Shown piece by piece: positions 42,930 through 50,695 of a DNA stretch of 64,000 nucleotides (positions are counted from its first letter, which is position 1; each line of letters begins with the position of its first letter). The translations under genes and the position numbers were made by a program. A model generated the notes under the pieces. The model was not told the origin of the DNA, made no database searches, and worked only from the letters and a program-made list of their open reading frames with translations. Origin of the DNA: an uncultured Bacteroides sp. (GTDB taxonomy: Bacteria > Bacteroidota > Bacteroidia > Bacteroidales > Bacteroidaceae); NCBI GenBank assembly GCA_902492205.1, contig CABUKU010000002.1, positions 248,001 to 312,000 on the forward strand, read 5' to 3'.

Positions 42930-44027
42930 ATGCAACCTAAAATTCTTTTTATTCTTCACCTCCCCCCTCCTATTCATGGAGCAGCAATGGTGGGAAAATA
43001 TATACAAGACAGCAAACTTATTAACAAAAAGTTTGACTGTCGGTATATTAATTTATCTACATCCAAGAATCTACAAGAGATAGGGAAAGTAAGAATAAGT
43101 AAATTAACGGATTATTTTAAGCTGTTGGTTCATATTTATCGGACAGTGAAAAAAGAGAAGCCGGACTTATGTTATGTTACTCCAAGCATGCGTAAACTGG
43201 GATTTTACAAAGATTCCCTTATTATCATTATGCTTAAAATGATGAATGTAAAGATTGTGGCACATTATCATAACAAAGGACTATCCAAATGGGCAGATAA
43301 TCCTATGGACAATCTCTTTTGCAGGTTATTTTTCAAGAAGCTAAAAGTTATTTTATTGGCAGATACCCTTTATCCGGATATACAAAAATATGTAGAACGG
43401 AAAGATGTATTTATTTGCCCCAATGGTATTTCTAAAATACAGGACGTAAAAGGTAAAAAAGAAAAGACGCTCCCACACATATTATTTTTGAGCAATATGA
43501 TGAAAGACAAAGGAGTATGGGATTTAGTGAATGCCTGTAAAATAATAAAAGAAAATGGAGTTTCTTTCCATTGTGATTTTGTGGGGAAATGGAGTGATAT
43601 TGATGAAACTTCTTTCAACGAGAAAATAAAAGAAGATAATTTATCAAGTAATATCACAGCGCATGGAGCTAAATACGGAAACGATAAAAATATATTTTTT
43701 GAAAACTGTGATATTTTTGTGTTTCCTACTTTTTATTTTAACGAGTGTTTCCCTTTAGTGTTGCTTGAGGCTATGCAACAAGGCATTCCGTGTATAAGTA
43801 CCAATGAAGGAGGAATCCCTGACATTATTGAAAATGAAGAAACAGGATATATTGTCAGTAAACATAATCCGCAAGAGTTAGCAGAAAAGATAACTTTGCT
43901 AATCAAGAATCCGGAACTATGCAAGCAAATGGGAGAAGCAGGCAAAAAGAAGTTCGAAAAAGAATTTACCATTGAGCAATTTGAGAAGAGATTTGTGGGA
44001 ATACTTACCTGCATAATCGATCAATAA
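42930..44027 (+). CDS. family 4 glycosyltransferase (last gene of the polysaccharide operon)
   Basis: The 365-residue GT-B protein starts ILFILHLPPPIHGAAMVGKYI and has ILFLSNMMKDKGVWDLVNACK, the ENCDIFVFPTFYFNECFPLVLLEAMQQGIPCISTNEGGIPDII donor motif and a C-terminal helix FEKEFTIEQFEKRF. It is the last gene in a tightly spaced run that begins at 27751; a new promoter follows for the AAA ATPase unit. Confidence 0.94.
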   Translation: MQPKILFILHLPPPIHGAAMVGKYIQDSKLINKKFDCRYINLSTSKNLQEIGKVRISKLTDYFKLLVHIYRTVKKEKPDLCYVTPSMRKLGFYKDSLIIIMLKMMNVKIVAHYHNKGLSKWADNPMDNLFCRLFFKKLKVILLADTLYPDIQKYVERKDVFICPNGISKIQDVKGKKEKTLPHILFLSNMMKDKGVWDLVNACKIIKENGVSFHCDFVGKWSDIDETSFNEKIKEDNLSSNITAHGAKYGNDKNIFFENCDIFVFPTFYFNECFPLVLLEAMQQGIPCISTNEGGIPDIIENEETGYIVSKHNPQELAEKITLLIKNPELCKQMGEAGKKKFEKEFTIEQFEKRFVGILTCIIDQ

Positions 44028-44044
44028 ACAAAAAGAGAATATCA

Positions 44045-44076
44045 CTTGTTAAAATGCAATTAAATTCATTACTTTG
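44045..44076 (+). promoter_or_regulatory. candidate promoter for the AAA ATPase/TOPRIM unit
   Basis: CTTG at 44045-44048 and TTACTTTG at 44069-44076 (7 of 8 to TAnnTTTG) have a 20-base spacing. The GTG start follows 29 bases later, so this three-gene unit seems transcribed separately from the capsule operon. Confidence 0.45.
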
Positions 44077-44104
44077 TATCATATACAATCAAAAATTATA
44101 AAGT

Positions 44105-45160
44105 GTGAAACTAACCAACTTTACATATAACTCATGGGATTGGCATTTAGAAAATTTAGAATTGGATACTGTTAATCTAATCGTCGGGAAAAATGCTGTA
44201 GGAAAATCCAAGACTATTGCCGCTCTGAATGAAGTAATCTTACTCTTACTGCAAAAGTTAGCCAATAATCCATTTAATGTAAATTGCAAATTGACATTCA
44301 CAGAAAAAGAAGAAAAAATAGAATATGAATTCAATATTTCCGATAAAATAATTAAAGAGGAATACTTAACTGTCGATGGAAAAGAGTTACTTAACAGACA
44401 AGAGACTCAAGCAAACTTGCATAACGAAGATATCAATCCTCCGGAAAATAAACTCGTATTACATGTGAGAAGAGATATCAAACAATACCCATATATTGAA
44501 AAAATAATGCAATGGGCGGAAAATTCACATGGAGTATTGTTTAATGAGTTGGATTATAGTGGAGATTCAAGCGTATATTCTTATTTAATGGTACAAGCGG
44601 AATCACTCTATAACATGACAAGCGCACTAACAACTTCTTCCGTAAAAAAAGTAATAAAAACCGTCAAGGGAATGGGCTATCCCATTAAAAATATCAGAAT
44701 ACAAGATCCAGCTAAACTTAAAGCCGTAGAGTTCTTGGAAGAAGGAGTGGATCATTATCTATGGTATTTCGACTTATCCAAAGGTATGTACAGAACAATT
44801 TATCTTTTGATATTTGTTGAATATTTAGCCACTCTAAAAACACCCAAAATGTTGGTTATAGATGATTTATGCGAGGGATTGGACTATGACAGAGCTACAA
44901 AGTTAGGTAAGTTTTTATTCGATTTCTGTCTTGAAAATGATATTCAACTGATAGCAAGCTCAAACGACAATTTTTTAATGGATGTTGTAGATATTCAGTA
45001 TTGGAATGTATTACAAAGAAACGGAGAAGTAGTGACGGCTATCAATAAACATAATAATCCGCAATTATTTGAGAATTTCAGCTATACAGGTCTTAGTAAT
45101 TTTGATTTCTTTTCTTCAGACTATATAGCACGACACAACGGAAAGCAGAAGAATGAATAA
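44105..45160 (+). CDS. AAA family ATPase (OLD/ABC-like) of a probable defence pair
   Basis: The 351-residue protein starts at a GTG. It opens with a beta-strand, then the P-loop LIVGKNAVGKSKTIAALNE (about residues 25-43), has a mid-section of variable sequence, and ends with Walker B MLVIDDLCEGLDYDRATKLGKFLFDFC and a QLIASSNDNFLMD switch strand, all as in AAA_15/AAA_21-type ATPases used by OLD, PARIS and AbiL-like systems. The start of the next gene, a DUF4276/TOPRIM-like protein, overlaps its end by 8 bases. This pair is the classical layout for a trigger-and-effector immune unit. I call it a defence candidate, not proven. Confidence 0.87.
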   Translation: MKLTNFTYNSWDWHLENLELDTVNLIVGKNAVGKSKTIAALNEVILLLLQKLANNPFNVNCKLTFTEKEEKIEYEFNISDKIIKEEYLTVDGKELLNRQETQANLHNEDINPPENKLVLHVRRDIKQYPYIEKIMQWAENSHGVLFNELDYSGDSSVYSYLMVQAESLYNMTSALTTSSVKKVIKTVKGMGYPIKNIRIQDPAKLKAVEFLEEGVDHYLWYFDLSKGMYRTIYLLIFVEYLATLKTPKMLVIDDLCEGLDYDRATKLGKFLFDFCLENDIQLIASSNDNFLMDVVDIQYWNVLQRNGEVVTAINKHNNPQLFENFSYTGLSNFDFFSSDYIARHNGKQKNE

Positions 45161-45893
45161 AAGAAAAATAGCAATTTTCGTTGAAGGACAGGCAGAACTG
45201 ATATTTACACGTGATCTCCTCTCAAAATGGTTTCAGCATGATAGTAATGTGATCGGTTTTGACTGTTATAATCTCCGTTCCAATAATTTCAACTACTCTC
45301 CTTACAAGATGGGTTCGATGGAAAGTGAAAATTATTACATGATAGTAAATGTGGGAAATGATAGAAGTGTATTATCCAAGATGATTAGTGAGGCTCCACG
45401 ACTAAAAAATACCGGATATCAGACTATTATCGGACTTAGGGATATGTTTTGCGATGATTATCATAAAAAGGTTATGAATCGGACTATTCATTCAGAAATA
45501 AATGAAAAGTTCATTGCAGGTACTCAAGAAACTATAAATCATTGCGAAAACAAGGAACTGCTTCATTTCCATTATGCCATAATGGAAGTGGAAACATGGA
45601 TTTTAGGAATGTATCAAGTATTAGAAAAAATAAACAATAAATTAACTCCGGCATTTATAAAAAAACAGTTAAAAGTCGATTTAACTACAAATGATCCGGA
45701 AAACCACATTTACCATCCGGCACAATGTTTAGACAACATATATGGACTGGTCGGAGAAAAATATGGCAAACATGAAGGAGATATTGCCCGCATTACAGCA
45801 CAACTGACTAGACAAAACTATAAAGAATTGTTAGACTCTCCCAATTGTTCTTCTTTTAATAAATTTACACATGACGTTTTAAACCTAGATTAA
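45153..45893 (+). CDS. DUF4276-like (TOPRIM-fold) partner of the AAA ATPase
   Basis: The 246-residue protein has the TOPRIM-like opening KIAIFVEGQAELIFTRDLL (first acidic residue in VEGQAE), the internal IIGLRDMFCDDYH acidic motif and MEVETWILGMY, the E.E.W.L motif of DUF4276/RloB-type proteins. Such proteins are effectors (nuclease or tRNA-directed) beside AAA ATPases, for example AbiLii or AriB of PARIS. Its own catalytic residues fit but activity is inferred. It overlaps the ATPase by 8 bases and the HAD gene follows after 2 bases. Confidence 0.8.
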   Translation: MNKRKIAIFVEGQAELIFTRDLLSKWFQHDSNVIGFDCYNLRSNNFNYSPYKMGSMESENYYMIVNVGNDRSVLSKMISEAPRLKNTGYQTIIGLRDMFCDDYHKKVMNRTIHSEINEKFIAGTQETINHCENKELLHFHYAIMEVETWILGMYQVLEKINNKLTPAFIKKQLKVDLTTNDPENHIYHPAQCLDNIYGLVGEKYGKHEGDIARITAQLTRQNYKELLDSPNCSSFNKFTHDVLNLD

Positions 45894-45895
45894 TT

Positions 45896-46315
45896 ATGAC
45901 TATCGCCATAGACTTTGACGGAACAATAGTGGAAAACCGCTATCCTAAAATAGGAATAGAAATGCCTTTTGCAACGGATACACTGAAAATGCTGCAACGT
46001 GACAAGCATAAGCTTATCTTATGGACTGTGCGAGAAGGTGATTTGCTGGATGAAGCAGTGGAATGGTGCAAAAAAAGAGGAATAGAGTTTTATGCTGTCA
46101 ACAAAGATTATCCTGAAGAACAAAGCAAACATACGAACTACTCACGCAAAATAAAAGCGGATTTATTCATAGATGACAGAAACGTAGGAGGACTACCCGA
46201 CTGGGGAATCATTTACAGAATGGTGAATGAGAGAATATCTTATAAAGATGCTATTTTATCCAAAGAGGCTACACCTCAAAAAAAGAGCCTGTTTTCTTGG
46301 TTATCCGGAAAATAA
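45896..46315 (+). CDS. HAD family hydrolase (BT0820-like)
   Basis: The 139-residue protein has HAD motif I IAIDFDGTIVENRYP, motif II LILWTVREGD and motif IV ADLFIDDRNVGG, with no cap domain. It resembles the small Bacteroides BT0820-type phosphatases of unknown substrate. It follows the TOPRIM-like gene after 2 bases and its last 40 bases overlap the convergent phosphopantetheinyl transferase gene. It could belong to the defence unit or simply to the locus edge. Confidence 0.9.
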   Translation: MTIAIDFDGTIVENRYPKIGIEMPFATDTLKMLQRDKHKLILWTVREGDLLDEAVEWCKKRGIEFYAVNKDYPEEQSKHTNYSRKIKADLFIDDRNVGGLPDWGIIYRMVNERISYKDAILSKEATPQKKSLFSWLSGK

Positions 46316-46944
46316 TCCTCCACTGAATAAGTCAGTACAAAATCAGGCTGAACCAGATAATGAATGGTATAAACACGTTGCAGTTCCGTTCTATATTCCT
46401 GCGCAGTGAATGTACCTTGTGACTGTGGCAGAAAAGGAGAAATACGAATATGCTCTTTCAGTTCGGTATCTTCCATTCCTACCATCTTATAGACGGTTTC
46501 TTTCGCAGACCAATGTAGAAGCAGATGATTCACTTCATCTTCCTTACATATAATAGCATCTTCTTCGGGAACTAAAAACTTATGACGCACTTTAAAAACT
46601 TTCTCTCCATGTTGCTCAATGTCTATTCCCACCTCTTTTGTGGGATGCAAAGCAACAGCTACATATCCACGGGTATGTGATATGCTGATACGGAATGAAC
46701 CGTCTTCCAAATATGGCTTGCCTATGGGAGTATATGCAATCTTCTTTTCCTCTTCGCAAAGAACGGATAAAAGCACTCTGACCGCAAGCCATTCTTTTTT
46801 ACGGGTATCAGCAGAGAAACGTTGAAGCTGGTTCTCATAGAAAGATTTATCTGGAAGTGAGGAAAGCAATTCATCCATGCTTTCCTCCATCTTCCAGACT
46901 CCCTGTCTAAAATCGCCAATTTTTGCCACAAGATATAATGCCAT
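46276..46944 (-). CDS. 4'-phosphopantetheinyl transferase (Sfp type)
   Basis: The 222-residue protein transfers the phosphopantetheine arm from CoA to carrier proteins. The core motifs VGIDIEQHGEKVFKVRHKFL (magnesium site) and LLHWSAKETVYKMVG are present at normal spacing. Together with gldE, ssb and mutY it forms a conserved Bacteroidetes order. Its start is 1 base from the gldE stop, and its end runs 40 bases into the convergent HAD gene, so the last part of each gene is shared. Confidence 0.93.
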   Translation of the reverse strand: MALYLVAKIGDFRQGVWKMEESMDELLSSLPDKSFYENQLQRFSADTRKKEWLAVRVLLSVLCEEEKKIAYTPIGKPYLEDGSFRISISHTRGYVAVALHPTKEVGIDIEQHGEKVFKVRHKFLVPEEDAIICKEDEVNHLLLHWSAKETVYKMVGMEDTELKEHIRISPFLPQSQGTFTAQEYRTELQRVYTIHYLVQPDFVLTYSVEDYFPDNQENRLFF

Positions 46945-46945
46945 A

Positions 46946-48301
46946 TCAATCTTGTCCCGCTTCTTCGGGATTGATCGTAACTTTTACTTTCAATATACGC
47001 CGGTTATCCATTGCCAACACTTCAAAGACATAGTTATTGTAGTCCAGTTTCTCATGAAGCACAGGAAACTCTCCTTTTATCTCCAACAGAAGCCCGGCAA
47101 GCGTATCGGCATCTCCTGCCACTGCTTCAAATTCTGCAGGATTTGCTTTAGTTATTTTATAGAAATCGGAAAGTAATGTTTTAGCTTCGAATACATAAAC
47201 ATTATCTTTCAATTTAGCGAATGTACGCTCTTCATCATCATACTCATCATGTATTTCGCCCACAATCTCCTCAATAATATCTTCCATTGTCACAATACCT
47301 GATGTTCCTCCAAATTCATCAACCACAATAGCAATATGGATCTTATTGGATTGAAAATCGCGTAGCAAATCGTCAATCATTTTTGTTTCGGGCACAAAAT
47401 AAGCCGGACGAATCAATGATTGCCAACGAAAATTATCTCCTTTATTCAAGTGGGGCAACAAGTCTTTAATATAGAGAATGCCTTTTATATTGTCTTTAGA
47501 ACCTGCATAGATAGGGATACGTGAATAAGCATTGTCTATAATGCACTTCAGCACGTCCTTATACGGAGTTTTAATATCCAAATCAACCACATCGAGACGG
47601 GAGGTCATTACTTCTTTTGCCGTCTCACCCCCAAAACGTATGATACCTTCAAGGATATTGTTTTCCTCTGAAATCTCATTCTTATCCGTAAGCTCCAAAG
47701 CCTGTGACAGTTCATTGACCGAAAGATTGTAGTTCTTTTTGGCAATGCATTTATTCACCAAAGTAGTGGAATGCACCAATAAAGAAGACAACGGACGGAA
47801 GAACGACACTAAAAATGAAATTACAGGAACTGCCTTCCGGCAGAATTTCAATGTATATTGGGCCGAATATATTTTCGGCATTATCTCGCCAAACAATAAC
47901 AGCAAAAAGGTCAGGACAACGGTTATTACCAAAAACTCCAGCCAAATGGAAGTCCCGAAATTAATTATGCTTGCAAAGAAATAGTTACAGAGCATAATGA
48001 TAGTTACATTTACGAAATTATTGGATATTAATATAGTAGCCAATAAACGCTCGGAATCTTCGAGCAAAGCCGTAATCTTCGCATCGGCAGGATGCTTTTC
48101 CTGCTCAATATCGTTTAAATCAGATGGAGAAAGAGAGAAAAAAGCAATTTCTGAAGCAGAAACAAAACCTGAAGCATATAATAGCAAAACAGCAAGAATC
48201 AATGCTATTATTGCTCCCACGGAAGGAGAAGTAACGGTAACACCGTTGAAAAGATTCGCCAAAAAGTCTTCAAATTGGCATAAATACGAGTCTGGGTCCA
48301 A
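46946..48301 (-). CDS. gldE: GldE-like CNNM/CorC-type membrane protein
   Basis: The 451-residue protein has a DUF21/CNNM membrane domain at about 25-205 (YASGFVSASEIAFFSLSPSDL, LATILISNNFVNVTIIML), then two CBS domains at about 215-350 (EVMTSRLDVVDLDIKT, IHIAIVVDEFGGTSGIVTMEDIIEEIVGEI), and a C-terminal CorC_HlyC domain. GldE was named for gliding motility in Flavobacterium but is general in Bacteroidetes; it may transport or sense divalent cations. It follows ssb after a roughly 100-base gap containing a hairpin repeat. Confidence 0.93.
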   Translation of the reverse strand: MDPDSYLCQFEDFLANLFNGVTVTSPSVGAIIALILAVLLLYASGFVSASEIAFFSLSPSDLNDIEQEKHPADAKITALLEDSERLLATILISNNFVNVTIIMLCNYFFASIINFGTSIWLEFLVITVVLTFLLLLFGEIMPKIYSAQYTLKFCRKAVPVISFLVSFFRPLSSLLVHSTTLVNKCIAKKNYNLSVNELSQALELTDKNEISEENNILEGIIRFGGETAKEVMTSRLDVVDLDIKTPYKDVLKCIIDNAYSRIPIYAGSKDNIKGILYIKDLLPHLNKGDNFRWQSLIRPAYFVPETKMIDDLLRDFQSNKIHIAIVVDEFGGTSGIVTMEDIIEEIVGEIHDEYDDEERTFAKLKDNVYVFEAKTLLSDFYKITKANPAEFEAVAGDADTLAGLLLEIKGEFPVLHEKLDYNNYVFEVLAMDNRRILKVKVTINPEEAGQD

Positions 48302-48331
48302 GGATCTGGGTTTTAGTTAAACATTTATTTA

Positions 48332-48407
48332 GTTGAGAGTTAAAAATGGAGAGTTGAGAGTGGAAGAATATTAACTCTCCATACTCAATTCTCCATTCTC
48401 AACTCAA
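48332..48407. repeat. hairpin repeat between ssb and gldE
   Basis: An AGTTGAGAGT...-type arm and its imperfect complement (TCCATTCTCAACT) form a roughly 30-bp imperfect stem with a short loop. The right edge contains the stop of ssb. Repeats of this kind are common between Bacteroidetes genes and may act as terminators. Confidence 0.55.
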
Positions 48408-48841
48408 AACGGCAAATCGTCTGCCGGATTATCTTGCGGCATCTGCTGCTGAGGCTGTGCCGGAGCTGCCGAAGGAGCCGGGGCATAACTTCCTTGTTGG
48501 GAAGTTCCCTTAGGAGTCAGCATTTCCATATTATCTACAAAGATCTCGGTAACATAGCGTTGGATACCGTTTTTATCATCATAAGAACGGGTACGTATTT
48601 TACCTTCAAGGTAGAGTTTATCGCCTTTATGAACATACTTATCTACCACTTCGGCCATTCTTCCCGAAACCACAATGTTGTGCCATTCGGTACGGTCGGG
48701 TACTTGTGTACCATTAGATAAAGTATAGCCTCTTTCTGTGGTAGCCAAAGTAAAATTAGCCACGCCATTACCGCTATCAAAGTATCTAACGGCAGGATCT
48801 CTGCCTACATTTCCTATTAATATAACTTTATTTACTGACAT
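48404..48841 (-). CDS. ssb: single-stranded DNA-binding protein
   Basis: The 145-residue protein has an N-terminal OB fold (VNKVILIGNVGRDPAVRYFDSGNGVANFTLATTE ... EWHNIVVSGRMAEVVDKYVHKGDKLYLEGKIRTRSY) and a Gln/Pro/Ala-rich linker ending in the acidic tip PADDLPF, the docking tail for partner proteins. It is the replication SSB by length and tail. It is downstream of mutY on the same strand with an 86-base gap. Confidence 0.97.
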   Translation of the reverse strand: MSVNKVILIGNVGRDPAVRYFDSGNGVANFTLATTERGYTLSNGTQVPDRTEWHNIVVSGRMAEVVDKYVHKGDKLYLEGKIRTRSYDDKNGIQRYVTEIFVDNMEMLTPKGTSQQGSYAPAPSAAPAQPQQQMPQDNPADDLPF

Positions 48842-48927
48842 ATTCTTCTATTCATTTTATATTTATTGGCTTCAAAATTAAGTAGAAATCACTTAGCAAA
48901 CAAGTATTACAGATAAAAATATTCAGA

Positions 48928-49983
48928 CTACACCAAATACTTTTCCATGAAAGAGTGAATCAAGCGGGGAACTGCATACCTCTCTAATTCATCTACTTCC
49001 ACTTTCTGATAGGCAGAAAAAGACTTTGAATCTTCCGGTAACTCCACCTCATAAAAGTTCGCATAAATAACCCGGTGAGACAACACATGTTTCACATTCT
49101 TCAATACGCAACGAACGGATGGGACTTCCCCATCGGCAAATAAGCTACGAAAATCCGGAAGTGCAAACAACTCTTCTTCCGTAACTTCCACATCAGTTTC
49201 AATCAATGGAAATTCAAACAGATTCTTCCAAATATCCTTGCCGCTCCGTTTATTTAAAAATGTATGCGCGCCCATGCGTACATATATATAATTGAAATAA
49301 CGGTTTATTGTTTTTGTTTTATGCTGTTTTACGGGTAATTTGCTAACCAAGCCTTTTGCCAAAGCCACACAACTGTCTGCTAAAGGGCAAAACAAACAAT
49401 TAGGAGATACAGGAGTGCATTGTATCGCTCCAAAATCCATAATAGCCTGATTATATAGTCCCGGTTGCTTCTTATCCATCATTTCATCCGCCAATGAAGC
49501 AAAAAGCTTTTTGCCTTCCGTACTGTCAATCGGGGTGTCTATACCTAAATAGCGGGAAAGCACCCGATAAACATTTCCGTCGACCACCGCATATGGAAGA
49601 TTATAGGCACAAGAACAAATAGCCGCTGCCGTGTAGTCTCCTACCCCTTTTAAAGCCCTTACTCCTTCATACGTATCCGGAAATTTTCCTGTAATACTTT
49701 TGGCAGCCATATGCAAGTTGCGTGCACGTGAATAATAACCTAGTCCTTGCCAAAATTTCATTACTTCATCTTCATCGGCATTTGCCAAAGTTTCCACATC
49801 CGGGAAACGGCGAACGAAGCGAAGAAAGTAATCATATCCTTGCGCCACCCGCGTTTGTTGCAATATCACTTCGGAAATCCATATCATATAAGGATCACTC
49901 GTCTCCCTCCAAGGCAAATCACGCTTGTTGATTTCGTACCAGTCTACTAATATATCGCTAAATTTATTCAATGTGTATCTCAT
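48928..49983 (-). CDS. mutY: A/G-specific adenine glycosylase
   Basis: MutY removes adenine mispaired with 8-oxoguanine. The 351-residue protein has the catalytic Glu region EVILQQTRVAQGYDYF, a helix-hairpin-helix with the catalytic Asp LKGVGDYTAAAICSCAY, the [4Fe-4S] cysteines CTPVSPNCLFCPLADSC (C-x6-C-x2-C-x5-C) at about 193-209, and a C-terminal NUDIX-like domain (about 230-345). It is divergent from HU, with the HU promoter in between. Confidence 0.97.
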   Translation of the reverse strand: MRYTLNKFSDILVDWYEINKRDLPWRETSDPYMIWISEVILQQTRVAQGYDYFLRFVRRFPDVETLANADEDEVMKFWQGLGYYSRARNLHMAAKSITGKFPDTYEGVRALKGVGDYTAAAICSCAYNLPYAVVDGNVYRVLSRYLGIDTPIDSTEGKKLFASLADEMMDKKQPGLYNQAIMDFGAIQCTPVSPNCLFCPLADSCVALAKGLVSKLPVKQHKTKTINRYFNYIYVRMGAHTFLNKRSGKDIWKNLFEFPLIETDVEVTEEELFALPDFRSLFADGEVPSVRCVLKNVKHVLSHRVIYANFYEVELPEDSKSFSAYQKVEVDELERYAVPRLIHSFMEKYLV

Positions 49984-50079
49984 TTATATTCAGTTTCAAA
50001 AATACATCATTTGAACGAATGTACGTGTATAACAGGAGTATGAAAATACTTTTTTTCAAAAATGTTCAGAATATATTTT

Positions 50080-50107
50080 TTTGAGAAGCTAAAAAGCTAT
50101 ATATTTG
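50080..50107 (+). promoter_or_regulatory. promoter of the HU gene
   Basis: TTTG at 50080-50083 and TATATTTG at 50100-50107 are 16 bases apart, a slightly short spacing. The HU start is 45 bases further on. Confidence 0.5.
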
Positions 50108-50152
50108 CATTCCAAAAAATTAGAAGTATATAATAAATTATTTTTAGCGAAA

Positions 50153-50428
50153 ATGACAAAAGCAGATATTGTAAACGAGATTACAAAAAACACCGGTGTT
50201 GATAAGGTGACAGTGCTTACTACCATTGAAGCGTTCATGGATGCAGTGAAAGAATCTCTTTCTAAAGAAGAGAATGTATATCTTCGTGGATTTGGTAGCT
50301 TTGTAGTGAAGAAAAGAGCTCAGAAAACCGCTCGTAATATATCAAAAAATACTACGATCATCATCCCCGAGCACAACATTCCAGCATTCAAGCCTGCAAA
50401 AACGTTCACAATTTCAGTAAAGAAATAA
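50153..50428 (+). CDS. hup: HU family DNA-binding protein
   Basis: I chose the ATG at 50153 (MTKADIVNEITKNTGVDK), giving a 91-residue canonical HU; the longer frame adds residues not seen in HU. Motifs are the helical N-terminus, GFGSFVVKKRAQKTARNISKNTTIIIPEHNIPAFKPAKTF covering the beta arm, and a basic tail. It is a nucleoid-associated protein and lies at the head of a conserved HU / small basic protein / RNase G cluster. Confidence 0.95.
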   Translation: MTKADIVNEITKNTGVDKVTVLTTIEAFMDAVKESLSKEENVYLRGFGSFVVKKRAQKTARNISKNTTIIIPEHNIPAFKPAKTFTISVKK

Positions 50429-50464
50429 ATTAAACAAGAGTATTAACCATAAAATTTTGAAGCT

Positions 50465-50557
50465 ATGCCAAGCGGAAAGAAGAAAAAAAGACATAAAATG
50501 TCTACTCACAAGCGTAAAAAAAGACTAAGAAAGAACAGACATAAAAGCAAAAAATAA
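50465..50557 (+). CDS. 30-residue basic protein (COX24/AURKAIP1-type)
   Basis: A 30-codon frame (starting MPSGKKKKRHKMSTHKRKKR) encodes an extremely basic peptide with 18 Lys or Arg residues. Bacteroidetes genomes carry the same peptide between HU and RNase G, related to the COX24/AURKAIP1 (mS38) C-terminal family, so it is probably a small ribosome-associated protein. It starts 37 bases after HU and shares its transcript. It is too short for most ORF finders. Confidence 0.8.
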   Translation: MPSGKKKKRHKMSTHKRKKRLRKNRHKSKK

Positions 50558-50695
50558 TTTTTAGTCTGAATGACAGAAATAAAGAACAAACTTGTAAAGC
50601 TATTGTCTTTCGGGTTTGTTCTTTGTTTAAGTACGAAAGATGAACAATATGTTAATTCGGATGTTCATCTAAACAAATAAAAAAGGAAATATACC

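Noticed and set aside
44105..45893. ATPase/TOPRIM pair as a phage-lysogeny or restriction-modification system
   Set aside because: No methyltransferase, specificity subunit, helicase or integrase is nearby; an abortive-infection type pair is the better fit.
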